Positions 1-7,937 of a stretch of DNA of 11,441 bases are shown piece by piece. Numbering within the stretch: position 1 is the first letter of the stretch; each line of letters begins with the position of its first letter. The position numbers and the translations under genes were made by a program. The notes under the pieces are model-generated. The model saw only the letters and a program-made list of their open reading frames with translations. It searched no databases and was not told the DNA's origin. Source of the DNA: Muribaculaceae bacterium (GTDB lineage: Bacteria; Bacteroidota; Bacteroidia; Bacteroidales; Muribaculaceae); contig JAIDUY010000408.1 in assembly GCA_029059965.1 (NCBI GenBank), forward strand, positions 1 through 11,441, written 5' to 3'.

Positions 1-1601
1 GCCAAGAGTACGAGAACCTGTGCAGCCAGCCCCTTGAGCTCGACTTCCGCCGCGTCGACCACAAGGAAGGCCTCGCGCCTTACTTCCGCGAGGAGCTGCG
101 ACGCTACCTGACCGCCAAGCGCCCCGTGCGCTCCGACTACCCCTCGTGGGACGGCCAGCGCTACGTCGACGACTCCATCGCCTGGGCCAACAACCCCCTC
201 TACGGATGGGCCGAGAAGACCCGCAAGCCTGACGGCACAAAATACGACATCTACAACGACGGCCTCAAGATATTCACCACCATCGACTCCCGTATGCAGA
301 CCTACGCCGAGGAGGCCGTGCGCGAGCACATGCAGGACCTCCAGCGCCAGTTCTTCCGCGAGAAGCGCGGCAGCTCTGCAGCTCCCTACACCTCGAACCG
401 CGGCGAGCTCTCGGACAACATGCGCGCCACGCTCATCCGCAACGCCGTGCGCCAGAGCGAGCGCGCCCGCGTGGCCCGCATAGCCGGCAAGACCCGGGAG
501 GAACTCGAAGCCGAATTTAACACGCCCTTCGAGATGACCGTCTTCAGCTACGACGGACCGGTCGACACGGTGATGACGCCCCGCGACTCGCTGCTCTACA
601 CCAAGAGCTTCCTGCGCACGGGCTTCATGAGCATGGACCCCACAACCGGATTCGTCAAGGCTTACGTCGGCGGCCCCGACTTCCGCTTCTTCCAGTACGA
701 CATGGTGTCCACCGGACGCCGTCAGGTCGGCTCGACCATCAAACCCTTCCTCTACACCTACGCCTTCGAGACCGACTTCACCCCCTGCACAATGATGCTT
801 AACGAGCAGCCCACACTCTACGACGAGAACGGCCGCGTATGGCAGCCGCGCAACGCAAGCCGCGCCCGCGTCGGCGAGATGGTCGACCTCCGCTGGGCAC
901 TCACCAACTCCAACAACTGGATTTCTGCCCGCATCATGGACCGCCTCAGCCCCGCCGAGCTCGTCAAACGTATGCATTCCTACGGCATCACCAACAGCCT
1001 GCCCCCGGTCAAGAGTCTCTGCCTCGGCCCCTGCGAGGTGTCGGTCAAGGAGATGGTTACGGCCTACAGTGCCTTCGCCAACAACGGCATGCGCTCCGAC
1101 CCCGTCTACGTCACCGCAATAGCCGATGCCAACGGCAATATAATCAGCGACTTTGCCCCCTCGCAGACCGAAGTGATAACGCAGAAAGGCTACTACCGCA
1201 TCCTCTCGGTGCTCCTCAACGTCGTCGACAGCGGCACGGGCAACCGCCTGCGCCGTCCGCCCTACAGCCTCACCGCGCAGATGGGCGGCAAGACAGGCAC
1301 CACCAACGACAACGCCGACGGCTGGTTCATGGCATTCACACCCGACCTCGTCAGCGCCACATGGGTAGGCGGCGAAGAACGCTACATACACTTCAACAAC
1401 ATGGCACAGGGTCAGGGCGCATCCATGGCACTCCCCATCTACGGCAAGTACATACGCCGCGTCTACGACGACCCCTCGCTGCCCTACACCCAGGACACAC
1501 GCTTCGAGTTCCCCGCCGGAATCGACCTCTGCGAGGGCAACACTCAGGACGACCAGTCCGCCGAGACTGTCGACGAAGCTATCTCCGGCGCCTTCGACTG
1601 A
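1..1601 (+). CDS. Class A penicillin-binding protein (PBP1A-like), C-terminal part, 5' end outside window
   Basis: Peptidoglycan synthase whose transpeptidase domain cross-links stem peptides in the periplasm. The frame is open from the first complete codon (base 3) to TGA at 1599-1601, giving 532 residues; the start and the glycosyltransferase domain lie to the left of the window. All three active-site motifs of the penicillin-binding fold are in order: STIK with the acylating serine at 732-734, SNN at 909-917, and KTGT at 1290-1301. The linker segment KIFTTIDSRMQTYAEEAV before the transpeptidase domain is typical of class A enzymes. A GTG at 126 is in frame but is internal, since reading continues upstream with matching composition. 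The gene is GC-rich. It converges on the restriction operon with only 46 bases between the stop codons. Family assignment is firm; that it is class A rather than class B is inferred from the linker. Confidence 0.93.
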   Translation, partial: QEYENLCSQPLELDFRRVDHKEGLAPYFREELRRYLTAKRPVRSDYPSWDGQRYVDDSIAWANNPLYGWAEKTRKPDGTKYDIYNDGLKIFTTIDSRMQTYAEEAVREHMQDLQRQFFREKRGSSAAPYTSNRGELSDNMRATLIRNAVRQSERARVARIAGKTREELEAEFNTPFEMTVFSYDGPVDTVMTPRDSLLYTKSFLRTGFMSMDPTTGFVKAYVGGPDFRFFQYDMVSTGRRQVGSTIKPFLYTYAFETDFTPCTMMLNEQPTLYDENGRVWQPRNASRARVGEMVDLRWALTNSNNWISARIMDRLSPAELVKRMHSYGITNSLPPVKSLCLGPCEVSVKEMVTAYSAFANNGMRSDPVYVTAIADANGNIISDFAPSQTEVITQKGYYRILSVLLNVVDSGTGNRLRRPPYSLTAQMGGKTGTTNDNADGWFMAFTPDLVSATWVGGEERYIHFNNMAQGQGASMALPIYGKYIRRVYDDPSLPYTQDTRFEFPAGIDLCEGNTQDDQSAETVDEAISGAFD

Positions 1602-1641
1602 CAGCCCTCCCCTACCGCCAATCCGAACACATCCTGAATGA

Positions 1642-1657
1642 CATAGATTAATCTATG
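1642..1657. repeat. Perfect 16-base palindrome between convergent genes
   Basis: CATAGATTAATCTATG is its own reverse complement. After one mismatched pair (1641/1658) the symmetry continues outward for four more pairs to 1637/1662. It covers the res stop codon (1648-1650) and sits in the only space between the PBP and res stop codons, so it could be a shared transcription end or a protein-binding site. It lacks a GC-rich stem and a T-run, so it is not a standard intrinsic terminator. Confidence 0.6.
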
Positions 1658-4600
1658 CCATTTATGATGTCGTAGAGGCGGTCGAAGCGGTCGACGACTC
1701 CGTAACGGGTCGTATTGGTCGATATTGAATTGAAAAGGCGTTTGGCGCACTCAGTTTTTGAGCGTTCTACGCCTCGGAGTTCCATCTTGTCAAGCGAGCC
1801 TTTTGTTTCGGCGACGAAGAAGACGTGGCGGATTCCGCAATTGTCATCGAAGACGATGGCCCAATCGGGTGCATAGTTGCCCACAGGCGTCGGAATCTTC
1901 AGCTTGCGAGGCAATTTTGCAAAGATCAGCACCTCTTTTGCCCCTTGCAATGATTCGGCGAATTCCCTTTCGCCCTCGCTGTCAAAGGACAGATAGGGGG
2001 TTATATGCTTTGACAGTTCGAGCGACCGGTTGATGTTCAGCCGACGCTCCGGCACGAATATAGTGCTGTCGTAAGGATCTGCCTTTGTCGGATTGTACGT
2101 TATATGGTCAACAATCATCGTGGCTTTCTCCTCACGGATTCCTTTTATAACATTACGGATAAACTCTTCAGGATTATTTCTGAACATGTAAGCCGCCACT
2201 CCGATGCCTTTCAGAATTCTGACAACAGAGCGTCGTGTCAGGCGCGCTCCGCGGGCGATTTCGCCGACTACATCATATGGAACAGAAGAGGTGCATACAT
2301 CGGTCAATTCCCGAGTCGCAGACTTGGTTCTTTCAAACTCCGCGACATCCTCCTTATCCTGTTCTCCAGTAACCATGACATATTGGAGCCTGGTGACGGT
2401 GAGATTCTTCCTCAAATTGGCGATAGCCTTGTCTATCAGTTCCTCGCTATCGTAGTGAACTGAATAGACATACTTGTGGTTTATCTCGTTCCAAAGTTTT
2501 TGGAAACGTTTATCCGTGAAATTTTCATTAAGTTCATTTGCCGGAGTTGTCGGAGAAACTTCCTCTACCATATCTTCAAGAACTTTGGGATTGAAGATAC
2601 CTGCAATGAGTTTCTGCATACCTGCCTCAATATTCTTTATAGGAGAATCTTCCGGCAAAACCATCAACTCATCAGCTTTTGCATCAGCGTGATATTTTGG
2701 TGTCAGATTACCATTTCGAGTAATATATCCGCTCTGATACAGATAACCTGAAATGAGAGTGGCATCCATCAAATCTATGGTATGTTTATCTCCGTTTGCG
2801 TCAAAAACCACTTTGCCGATGAAATAATCCTGCGAAGCCGCCGTGATGCGGTCGCGCAGAGCTTCGCGTGTCTCACGTTGCAAAGCGGTAGTGAAGTCAG
2901 TGTAACTCTCGTTGGCAATCACGGTCAGTTGGTTCACCTCGTGAACATCTTCGCCGAGAAGTTCCTTATCCTGGCGAATACCGTTGCGGTCAACGCAGAT
3001 ACGCAAGCCACGGCCTACCTCCTGACGCTTGGCAGTGGTGGAATTGCTGTGGCGCAGCGTACAAATCTGGAACACATTCGGGTTATCCCAGCCCTCGCGC
3101 AGCGCGGAATGGGAGAAGATAAACCGGGTTGGTTCCTCGAAACTTAGCAGACGTTCTTTATTTTTCAAAATAAGATCGTAGGCTGAGATGTCATCCGATA
3201 TGTCAGTGCCACGTTTGGTGTCAGAATTGACCGAGCGGCCTTTTTTGTCGATAGAGAAATAACCCTTATGTGTCTCGTATGGTTTGAAGCGACGCAGGTA
3301 CAAGTCGTAAGGGGTATCGAAGATGGTAATGAAATCATTGATAATCCTCGAATATTCTTCCTCGAAGATACGCTGGAATTTACCCTTGACCTCGTTGCCG
3401 TCCTCATCATATTGGCGATAGTGGCTCACTTCGTCAATGAAGAAAAGGGAGAGGCACTTGATGCCACGGTTGAAAAGTTCCTTTTCCTTGGTGAGGTGTG
3501 CAATGATGGTCTGCCGGATTTGTACGCGCTGCATCGCTTCCTCGTTGGTATCGCCGACGACATCACCGCAATAAATGGTCGTGCCGTTAAGGAACGTGAC
3601 GTAGCCACGGCCACGCGGATTTATTTCAGAGATAATAAAGTCATCATATTGTGCAAGTCCTGAAGCGGCAAAGAGAGAATCGCCGGTGGCGAATTTCTTT
3701 ACCTCGCGACGGATAGAGCCGTCGGCTCGCTTGCACTCCAGTTCAATACGCACCTCCGGCGGACGCTTGGGTGAAAGCACCATGCCGTCGATATACATAT
3801 ATCCGCTCGTACCTTTGAGGTTTTTGACCTCGAAGCCCTGCACCTGAATACGCTTGACGAGTTGTTCGCGGTAAGCATCGTAGGCATCGAGCGCATATAT
3901 TGTATCGTGCTTGGTCTTGTGCGTTGCTGAATAGTTGAGCACAAAGAGCGGCTTGAACTTCGCAAGAGCAGACTGAGTAGCTGCACCCTCCATCTTCTGC
4001 GGCTCGTCCATAATGATTATCGGACGGTTGGCGGCAATAACGTCAATCGGACGGCGCGAGCCAAATTCATCACGCTTCGAGTAGATGATGCGGCTCTCCT
4101 TGGAGCGACCGCCCTCTTTGAGCGATGCCGCAAAAGCCTGGGTGTTGATAATCATAACCGAGATTCCGCTGTCTTGCGAAAACTGGTCGAGTTGATTGAG
4201 GTTCGAGCTGTTATAGACAAACCAACGTGCTTTCTTTCCGTAATGCTCCATAAAGTGGTCTTCGAGCATACGGAACGATTTCGCCACGCCCTCGCGGATA
4301 GCGATGCTCGGCACAACGATGATGAACTTGCTCCAGCCATATTGCTTGTTAAGTTCAAACATCGTTTTTATATAGACGTAGGTCTTGCCTGTGCCGGTCT
4401 CCATTTCGATGTCGAGATTCACCACACCGTGCCCGGAGGCAAGAGTGGAGCTCGGCACGATTTGGTTTCTGACCTGCATTTCCCGGATATTGGCGAGAAG
4501 CTGCTGAGATGTCAGTTCCACGTCGGCATTGCGGTAGCCTGCTTCCTCGTCTTCCGAGAAAAGCGTACCCTTGGCAATCTTGCCGACATCGCGGCGGTAG

Positions 4601-4695
4601 TGCTTCGAGTCCCGCTTCGGCTGACCCCGGAACACATTTACCGTATCCTCTACAGCCTCCGTCTGATACCCTTGTATCTTAAACTGAAACTTCAT
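1648..4695 (-). CDS. res: Type III restriction enzyme, Res subunit (helicase/translocase plus endonuclease)
   Basis: ATP-dependent motor and nuclease subunit of a Type III restriction-modification system; with Mod it cleaves DNA near pairs of unmethylated, inversely oriented sites. The 1015-residue protein is full length for the family. Superfamily 2 helicase motifs appear in order: Walker A METGTGKT at about 98-105, the Walker B equivalent MDEPQ at about 229-233, NYSATH at about 254-259, ALREGWDNPN at about 531-540, and QEVGRGLR at about 558-565. A PD-(D/E)xK-type nuclease site follows near the C terminus: PD at about 943-944 and ETK at about 963-965. No frameshift or stop is seen, so the enzyme should be active. 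ATG lies 5 bases after the mod stop, indicating co-transcription and probably translational coupling. Bases 2150-2830 are noticeably AT-richer than both ends, which suggests mosaic ancestry. Confidence 0.96.
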   Translation of the reverse strand: MKFQFKIQGYQTEAVEDTVNVFRGQPKRDSKHYRRDVGKIAKGTLFSEDEEAGYRNADVELTSQQLLANIREMQVRNQIVPSSTLASGHGVVNLDIEMETGTGKTYVYIKTMFELNKQYGWSKFIIVVPSIAIREGVAKSFRMLEDHFMEHYGKKARWFVYNSSNLNQLDQFSQDSGISVMIINTQAFAASLKEGGRSKESRIIYSKRDEFGSRRPIDVIAANRPIIIMDEPQKMEGAATQSALAKFKPLFVLNYSATHKTKHDTIYALDAYDAYREQLVKRIQVQGFEVKNLKGTSGYMYIDGMVLSPKRPPEVRIELECKRADGSIRREVKKFATGDSLFAASGLAQYDDFIISEINPRGRGYVTFLNGTTIYCGDVVGDTNEEAMQRVQIRQTIIAHLTKEKELFNRGIKCLSLFFIDEVSHYRQYDEDGNEVKGKFQRIFEEEYSRIINDFITIFDTPYDLYLRRFKPYETHKGYFSIDKKGRSVNSDTKRGTDISDDISAYDLILKNKERLLSFEEPTRFIFSHSALREGWDNPNVFQICTLRHSNSTTAKRQEVGRGLRICVDRNGIRQDKELLGEDVHEVNQLTVIANESYTDFTTALQRETREALRDRITAASQDYFIGKVVFDANGDKHTIDLMDATLISGYLYQSGYITRNGNLTPKYHADAKADELMVLPEDSPIKNIEAGMQKLIAGIFNPKVLEDMVEEVSPTTPANELNENFTDKRFQKLWNEINHKYVYSVHYDSEELIDKAIANLRKNLTVTRLQYVMVTGEQDKEDVAEFERTKSATRELTDVCTSSVPYDVVGEIARGARLTRRSVVRILKGIGVAAYMFRNNPEEFIRNVIKGIREEKATMIVDHITYNPTKADPYDSTIFVPERRLNINRSLELSKHITPYLSFDSEGEREFAESLQGAKEVLIFAKLPRKLKIPTPVGNYAPDWAIVFDDNCGIRHVFFVAETKGSLDKMELRGVERSKTECAKRLFNSISTNTTRYGVVDRFDRLYDIINGID

Positions 4696-4700
4696 GAGGC

Positions 4701-6626
4701 TTAGAGGATATGGGTTGTAATTTTCTTTTCGTTCGAGTAAGATTCGATGATTTGGTCGAAGTTGTCGAGCACATTGTCGTTGGCAGCGGAGGCGTCGCGA
4801 ATGACAAGGTGCGTCGGCAGCAACTTCGCCATTTCCTCGATGGTAGTTTCGTTAACGTCAGTATCGAAACAAGCGAGCAGGTAGTCATCATCGACGGAGA
4901 ACACCTCCTTACCTGCAAATTCTTCGCCGTGCGAAGCGGCAGAGCCGATGACCTTACGCTCAATCTTGGCAGAGAGTTCGATGCCAAGGTCAAGCATAAC
5001 TTGGAAAAGCAGGTCTTCGCCGGTGCGGTCAGCCTTGATGTTATCCACAAGGCTGTCAAGAAGCGACGGCTCAAACTTATCGGGAGTATAGAATACGTCC
5101 TCCATATTCGACGAGTCAAGTTTGAGAACACGAAAGCCGGTGTCTAAGTCTTGACCTTGCAGACCCGCTTCCTCCTTAACTTTCTTTCCGGCACGGCGTA
5201 TGCGCTCTTCTGCAAATTGAGGAATAGTATCAAACGTCAATTCTACATTCGCAGGATTCTCCATTTTCTCAGGAGCTTGCACTAAAATGTACTTGCGTTT
5301 TCCTCCATCGAGAGCATTTAACTCCATCACAGCTTGTGCGAATGTCCCGCTACCACTGAAGAAGTCCATTACGATACATTCTTCAGGTGCTGTATATAGA
5401 GCAAGACAGCGTTTAAGCAGTTCGACTGGTTTCGGATAATCGAAATATTTTTTACCGTCAAACAGTTTAGCAAGTTTCTGTGTTGCAGCTTGAGAGTGGT
5501 CTACTTCGGTATACTTCCAGATGGTCATAGGTGTTATACCTGTTTTTCGCAATTCAGAAAGGAATCGCTTCATACACGGAACGCTATCACCATTAGGTCC
5601 AAACCAAATTCTATTATCAGCGAGTCTCTCGCGGAACGCGTTCCGCGAGAGCCTCCAGCTGCGAGCAGCTGGAGGCTCGACAATACGCCCGGAGGGCGTA
5701 GTTATTGGATATATATTTGATTCAACGGCAGGTCCAACGGATAAATCACTCGGTTTCCATACCCCACGAGGGTCATTATCCGGATTTGAATATCTGTCGT
5801 TAGCTTCCTGAGAGCGAGGAATCCCTCGGCACTCTGCTAATTCCGGATTTTTTGCATAAACAAGAATGTAGTCATGTGACGGAGAAAAGTGCTTCATTAA
5901 ATTTATGGGAGAGTAAGCTCTTTCCCATACAACCTGAGCAAGAAAGTTTTGAGCCCCAAAGATTTCGTCGCAAACGGCTTTCAAATTTTTCACTTCGTTA
6001 TCGTCCATAGATATGAAGATAACACCATCTTCGCTAAGCAAGTCGCGAGCGACTTTGAGACGGGGATATATCATATTTAGCCAATCGGTATGAAAGCGAC
6101 CGTTGGCCTCTGTGTTGCGCTGCATGGGGTCGATTGTTTGGTTGCCTTCGGCATCAAACAGACCACTGGTTTGCTCGAAGTCCTCCTTACCCTGAGCGAA
6201 ATCGTCGTTATAGACGAAATCGTTACCTGTATTATAGGGAGGGTCGATGTAAATCATTTTGACCCGACCGAGGTAAGTTTCGCGAAGGACTTTGAGGACA
6301 TCGAGATTGTCGCCCTCAATATATAGGTTTTCGGTTGTGTCGAAGTCCACCGACTCCTCGCGGCAAGGGCGCAGAGTCAGATTGACCGGCTCGTTGGCGA
6401 GACGCGAAGCTGCCCGCTTGTCGGGCCAAGTGAACTGATAGCGTTCCTCGCCGTCTTCGAGCGCATCGTTCGACAGCTCCGCACGGAGCTTGTCGAAGTC
6501 GATGGCAAGTTCGGCGGTGCCATTCTTGCCTATCCGCTCAGTAACGCAGTGAGGGAACAACGCGGCAATCTTCTCCACGTTGCCGCCCACCACATCACGA
6601 CTTTGCATTCGCAGTCTGTCTATCAT
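4701..6626 (-). CDS. mod: Type III DNA methyltransferase (Mod), adenine-N6, beta class
   Basis: Recognition and methylation subunit of the Type III system; it transfers a methyl group from S-adenosylmethionine to adenine and specifies the site for Res. In 641 residues the catalytic motif DPPYNTGND (about 128-136) comes before the cofactor motif FFSGSGT (about 422-428), the order of beta-class enzymes such as Type III Mods. The segment between them (about 230-400) should hold the target recognition domain; part of it is AT-rich. It contains a conserved-looking block (GRIVEPP, SWRLS, LADNRIWFG, KRFLSE) where three DNA hairpins sit at residues 309-335. The start chosen is ATG at 6624-6626; Met7 is an alternative. 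No simple-sequence repeat of the kind that makes many mod genes phase-variable was seen. mod precedes res, the usual order. Confidence 0.96.
   Translation of the reverse strand: MIDRLRMQSRDVVGGNVEKIAALFPHCVTERIGKNGTAELAIDFDKLRAELSNDALEDGEERYQFTWPDKRAASRLANEPVNLTLRPCREESVDFDTTENLYIEGDNLDVLKVLRETYLGRVKMIYIDPPYNTGNDFVYNDDFAQGKEDFEQTSGLFDAEGNQTIDPMQRNTEANGRFHTDWLNMIYPRLKVARDLLSEDGVIFISMDDNEVKNLKAVCDEIFGAQNFLAQVVWERAYSPINLMKHFSPSHDYILVYAKNPELAECRGIPRSQEANDRYSNPDNDPRGVWKPSDLSVGPAVESNIYPITTPSGRIVEPPAARSWRLSRNAFRERLADNRIWFGPNGDSVPCMKRFLSELRKTGITPMTIWKYTEVDHSQAATQKLAKLFDGKKYFDYPKPVELLKRCLALYTAPEECIVMDFFSGSGTFAQAVMELNALDGGKRKYILVQAPEKMENPANVELTFDTIPQFAEERIRRAGKKVKEEAGLQGQDLDTGFRVLKLDSSNMEDVFYTPDKFEPSLLDSLVDNIKADRTGEDLLFQVMLDLGIELSAKIERKVIGSAASHGEEFAGKEVFSVDDDYLLACFDTDVNETTIEEMAKLLPTHLVIRDASAANDNVLDNFDQIIESYSNEKKITTHIL
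5622..5700. repeat. Three adjacent perfect inverted repeats inside mod
   Basis: First element: 5626-5651 is a 26-base perfect palindrome centred between 5638 and 5639; after one mismatched pair it extends to 5622/5655. Second element: 5649-5662 pairs with 5665-5678, a 14-base stem with a 2-base GA spacer, overlapping the arm of the first. Third element: TACGCCC at 5684-5690 pairs with GGGCGTA at 5694-5700 around GGA. The stretch is GC-rich (40 of 60 at 5641-5700) compared with 24 of 60 at 5881-5940 in the same gene. It is in frame and codes for residues 309-335 of Mod. Because of the symmetry the opposite strand also encodes an EPPAAxSWRL-like peptide. The structure is certain; its origin is not known. 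Confidence 0.9.
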
Positions 6627-7066
6627 GGAATGTCAAAAGGATTTACAGCCACTGACTCCATAATGGCAAATTAGATTGGTTGGATATAAACGAAAAACGG
6701 GGAGCCACACCATGCTCATTCCGCCTTCAGGGTCGTAGGAAATACCACTGCAGAGAAACGAGCAATGGTAGAATGACCCCGCGAAGTATGTATATGCAAT
6801 AACTCCAACCCACTTCTATTAGAAATGAGCCGGAAGCGCATAAACGTACCCAGGGGCATCTACTATTGCTTCACCCTTGACTGCAGATTCAAAATTTCCT
6901 ACGTTTTGAAGGCCAAGAAATAAAGCGCAGTAAACGCCTTTCGTATGTAACGAACCACCCTATTCCTTGCAATAGCAAAGCGGCAAAAGCCGATTACTTG
7001 CAGCGCAAGCGGCAAGCCGAATTCCCGGTGTCAATCCTCCTCTGAGGCACCTCTGGTCGCGGGGTT
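6627..7066 (-). other. Long leader of the mod-res operon or an independent structured RNA (440 bases without a convincing gene)
   Basis: The strong leftward promoter at 7073-7103 should start RNA near 7066, about 440 bases before the mod ATG. The span has no convincing long gene. It has local inverted repeats: CGGC/GCCG segments at 6981-6984, 6989-6992, 7010-7013 and 7016-7019 that can pair in alternative ways, CTTGC/GCAAG at 6997-7009, and TTCGT/ACGAA at 6940-6954. Several short frames are open on both strands (6716-6841 leftward, 6825-6923 rightward), which may be incidental. A weak promoter-like TAATTTG (reverse of 6667-6673) lies close to mod and could provide a short-leader transcript. 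I cannot match the region to a named RNA family. Confidence 0.35.
6716..6841 (-). CDS. Possible 41-residue small ORF in the mod leader
   Basis: An ATG at 6839-6841 (read leftward) opens a frame of 41 residues ending with TGA at 6716-6718. The product would be basic and Ser/Arg/His-rich (MRFRLISNRSGLELL at the start, VVFPTTLKAE at the end), with no signal peptide, membrane segment or recognised domain. No ribosome site is seen before the ATG. It lies on the transcript predicted from 7066 and upstream of mod, so it could be a leader peptide. It overlaps a rightward 32-residue frame, so at most one is likely real. A spurious frame in a structured RNA is the more likely explanation. Confidence 0.2.
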   Translation of the reverse strand: MRFRLISNRSGLELLHIHTSRGHSTIARFSAVVFPTTLKAE

Positions 7067-7072
7067 CGGGTA

Positions 7073-7103
7073 CAAAGTTACACAAAAAGCTTAATGTAAC
7101 AAA
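7073..7103 (-). promoter_or_regulatory. Bacteroidota-type promoter reading toward mod
   Basis: Read leftward, TTTG (7100-7103) is followed after exactly 19 bases by TAACTTTG (7073-7080), matching the -33 TTTG and -7 TAnnTTTG consensus of the Bacteroidota primary sigma factor. Transcription should begin around 7066. The next gene leftward is mod at 6626. Confidence 0.7.
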
Positions 7104-7187
7104 AAAAGAACGACATCTGATTGTAATTCTAATTTGCGGCCTCTTTCGGAAATAACGCGCAATTCCCCACGTGAATTCTGAAGCATG

Positions 7188-7223
7188 ACAAAGCCCGGCA
7201 CGTGGAGGTGTGCCGGGCTTTGT
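7188..7223 (-). terminator. Terminator hairpin after the aquaporin gene
   Basis: ACAAAGCCCGGCAC (7188-7201) pairs perfectly over 14 bases with 7210-7223 around an 8-base loop. It lies 18 bases beyond the aquaporin stop codon. The strong GC core, with T-rich bases inside the distal arm but no long T-run after it, fits an intrinsic terminator for leftward transcription. It would also separate the aquaporin from the mod promoter. Confidence 0.8.
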
Positions 7224-7241
7224 TGTGTTTATGAGTCGGGC

Positions 7242-7937
7242 TCAGGCGATGGCCTTGCGACCGCCGGCAATAACTTTCCAGCAGAGTACGGCGATGACGG
7301 CGCCGATGACGGGACCGACTACCATTATCCAGAAGTCACCCCATGCCTCGGGACAGAAGATGGCGGGGCCAAAGCTGCGGGCGGGGTTGACGGAGCAGTT
7401 GTCGACGGGAATGCCGACAATGTTGACGAGGCCGAGAGCCAGACCGATTGCCAGACCGGCGAACTTGCCGGCACCCTTGCCGGCGTCGGTGGCGCCAAGC
7501 ACTACCAGAACGAAGAAGAAGGTCAGCAGGGCTTCGGCCAGCAGTGCCATGCCGGCAGTGGCGCCGGGCTGGAGGACATTGGTGGCCAGGTAGCCTCGGC
7601 CGGGAGTGATGCCGCCGAAGTTAAAGCCTTCGGGAACCATGTTCATGAACCAGAACAGGAAGCCTGCACCTATGGTTGCGCCAAGGAGCTGGAAGACAAC
7701 GTATCCCACGAATTCTTTTGCGCTCATACGGCCCGAAAGCCACACGGCCAGCGAAACTGCGGGGTTGACGTGGCAACCGGAAATATTGCCTATGCAATAG
7801 CAGAGGCAGACGAGCACGAGGCCGAAGCAGAGGCCGATGCCAAGACCTCCGATGGAAGGGCCGGCAAGCACGGCGCTACCGCAGGCGAGCAGAACGAGGA
7901 ACATTGTTCCCACGCCCTCAGCAACAAATTTTCTCAT
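7242..7937 (-). CDS. aqpZ: Aquaporin (MIP family, AqpZ-like water channel)
   Basis: Inner-membrane channel expected to conduct water. The 231-residue length and six hydrophobic segments match bacterial AqpZ. Both half-helix signatures are present: HVNPAVSLA with NPA at 58-60 and SVNPARSFGPA with NPA at 184-186. Lined up by eye with E. coli AqpZ, the selectivity filter has Phe38 (as Phe43) and Arg187 (as Arg189), but Asn172 replaces His174 and Cys181 replaces Thr183. This could alter pore width or solute choice, so a strict water channel is likely but not assured. ATG at 7935-7937 begins directly with the first membrane segment (MRKFVAEGVG). The gene is monocistronic, with a promoter-like element about 43 bases upstream and a strong terminator downstream. 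Confidence 0.93.
   Translation of the reverse strand: MRKFVAEGVGTMFLVLLACGSAVLAGPSIGGLGIGLCFGLVLVCLCYCIGNISGCHVNPAVSLAVWLSGRMSAKEFVGYVVFQLLGATIGAGFLFWFMNMVPEGFNFGGITPGRGYLATNVLQPGATAGMALLAEALLTFFFVLVVLGATDAGKGAGKFAGLAIGLALGLVNIVGIPVDNCSVNPARSFGPAIFCPEAWGDFWIMVVGPVIGAVIAVLCWKVIAGGRKAIA

Noticed and set aside
839..1651. Long rightward open frame overlapping the PBP gene
   Set aside because: Its product is Arg/Gln/His/Pro-rich and low in complexity, as expected from an alternate frame of GC-rich coding DNA; the PBP frame has all catalytic motifs.
4174..4704. 176-codon rightward frame opposite the start of res
   Set aside because: Antisense to the helicase motifs of Res; no domain or ribosome site of its own.
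4701..6626. Simple-sequence repeat for mod phase variation
   Set aside because: No homopolymer or short tandem repeat tract of useful length was found in mod or just upstream.
6825..6923. 32-codon rightward frame (MSRKRINVPRGIYYC at its start) in the mod leader
   Set aside because: No ribosome site or promoter seen, opposite in direction to the predicted transcript, and overlaps another short frame; kept only as part of the leader description.
7041..7072. tRNA-like GGGGTTCGGGT sequence
   Set aside because: The rest of a cloverleaf (acceptor, D and anticodon stems) cannot be built around it.
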